Assembly: GCF_017357225.1 (NCBI RefSeq)
Contig: NZ_CP071610.1
Span: 1-64,000 of the forward strand
Origin: Rhizobium binae
GTDB lineage: Bacteria; Pseudomonadota; Alphaproteobacteria; Rhizobiales; Rhizobiaceae
DNA length: 64,000 nt
Reading direction: 5' to 3'
How positions within the stretch are numbered: the stretch's first letter is position 1; the number at the start of each line of letters is the position of its first letter. Under the pieces are notes generated by a model. That model was not told the DNA's origin. It worked only from the letters and a program-made list of their open reading frames with translations, and did no database searches. Shown here in pieces: positions 63,551 to 64,000 of this stretch. A program made the translations under genes and the position numbers.

Positions 63551-64000
63551 ATGTCGCAAATCAGCCGCGACGCTCGCAAGACTTTGGACCTTCTTCGCTT
63601 GCGTGCTGATACCCCCGGCACAAAAAACAGAAACCACCTCAATAATGCTGGTGCTGCGCTGATGCCGAGCCCTGTTATTGAAGCGGTGGTTGAATACCTA
63701 AGCCGGGAAGGGGAGATCGGCGGATACGAAGCCGCAGCTGAGTCCAATTCTCTACTGGAGGGGACATATGACAGCTTGGCTACATTAGTAAACTGTGGCC
63801 GCGACGAGATTGCGATAGCTGAAAATGCGACGATCGCCTGGCAACGCGCCTTCTACTCCCTCTCTTTCGGACCTGGAGACCGGATCCTGACGGCAAGTGC
63901 CGAATTTGCAGCCAACTACATCGCCTTTCTGCAGGTTGCCAAGCGCACCGGCGTATCGATCGAGGTCATTCCGAATGACGCTTCTGGGGTCCTCGATCCG
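63551..64000 (+). CDS. Class V aminotransferase, N-terminal part (runs off the window)
   Basis: ATG 63551 follows AAAGGAAGGATCC. 150 codons are open to the right edge. MSQISRDARKTLDLLRLRAD, LNNAGAALMPSPVIEAVVEY, IAIAENATIAWQRAFYSLSF and GDRILTASAEFAANYIAFLQ are the N-terminal part of the PLP-dependent class V (cysteine-desulfurase-like) fold. The PLP Lys lies outside the window. It could be a desulfurase, C-S lyase or aminotransferase acting in the same pathway as the nitrilase cluster. Confidence 0.85.
   Translation, partial: MSQISRDARKTLDLLRLRADTPGTKNRNHLNNAGAALMPSPVIEAVVEYLSREGEIGGYEAAAESNSLLEGTYDSLATLVNCGRDEIAIAENATIAWQRAFYSLSFGPGDRILTASAEFAANYIAFLQVAKRTGVSIEVIPNDASGVLDP

Overview
The window is about 60% GC and looks like a large accessory replicon (plasmid or integrative element) of a Rhizobiaceae-type alphaproteobacterium (Rhizobium, Agrobacterium, Ensifer and relatives). 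The evidence is a complete VirB/VirD4 type IV secretion operon, VirC1/VirC2/VirD2-like DNA-processing genes, an RcgA/RcgR-like pair, DUF736, WGR, toprim, DUF2493 and strawberry-notch-type genes, and several rhizobial-style sugar ABC transporters. No rRNA, tRNA, CRISPR or replication initiator gene was seen.

Layout. 1-7.1 kb: small plus-strand housekeeping genes of a conjugative replicon (end of a strawberry-notch helicase/methylase, toprim protein, DUF2493, Phd/PemK-like toxin-antitoxin, DUF736, HU, WGR, hypotheticals), several preceded by structured GC-rich leaders, two of which are copies of each other. 7.1-8.4 kb: a non-coding cis-acting region. It holds a 150-bp element with 32-bp perfect inverted ends, a 22-bp palindrome abutting an IncP-type nick consensus (TATCCTG/CC on the minus strand) and a 41-unit, indel-free array of degenerate octamers. 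I interpret it as an oriT with a possible overdrive-like enhancer. 8.4-10.4 kb: small hypothetical genes and an integrase relic. 10.5-24.9 kb: virB1-B2-B3-B4-(second transglycosylase)-B5-lipoprotein-B6-B8-B9-B10-B11-virD4, nearly all overlapping or closely spaced. 25-31 kb: accessory transfer genes on the minus strand (DUF1173-like protein, membrane protein, three SNase-fold exported proteins, TrbM-like protein), two of them frameshifted, plus an XRE regulator. 31.1-35.1 kb: membrane protein, VirC1-like ParA ATPase, VirC2-like RHH protein, small accessory protein and a relaxase. 35.1-38.9 kb: a HAD-like hypothetical, then RcgR/RcgA-like genes.

An 18-bp palindrome (consensus CTTATACYGCAGTATAAG) occurs at four promoter positions (about 9.06, 10.49, 27.11 and 31.05 kb). 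It sits in front of the T4SS operon and each accessory transfer transcription unit, which suggests one dedicated regulator.

39.2-64 kb is metabolic cargo. A CUT1 sugar ABC operon carries decayed ribokinase and transaldolase remnants. A CUT2 sugar ABC operon with a sugar epimerase is divergent from an operon of fused E1 dehydrogenase, lipoyl protein, alpha/beta hydrolase, PfkB kinase and SorC regulator, with two matching 28-bp operator-like sites in the shared promoter region. An intact IS21-family element (7-bp target duplication CGCACTG) interrupts a small gene after sorC. The end holds a nitrilase, a sulfite-oxidase-family molybdoenzyme, RidA, a LysR regulator and the start of a class V aminotransferase.
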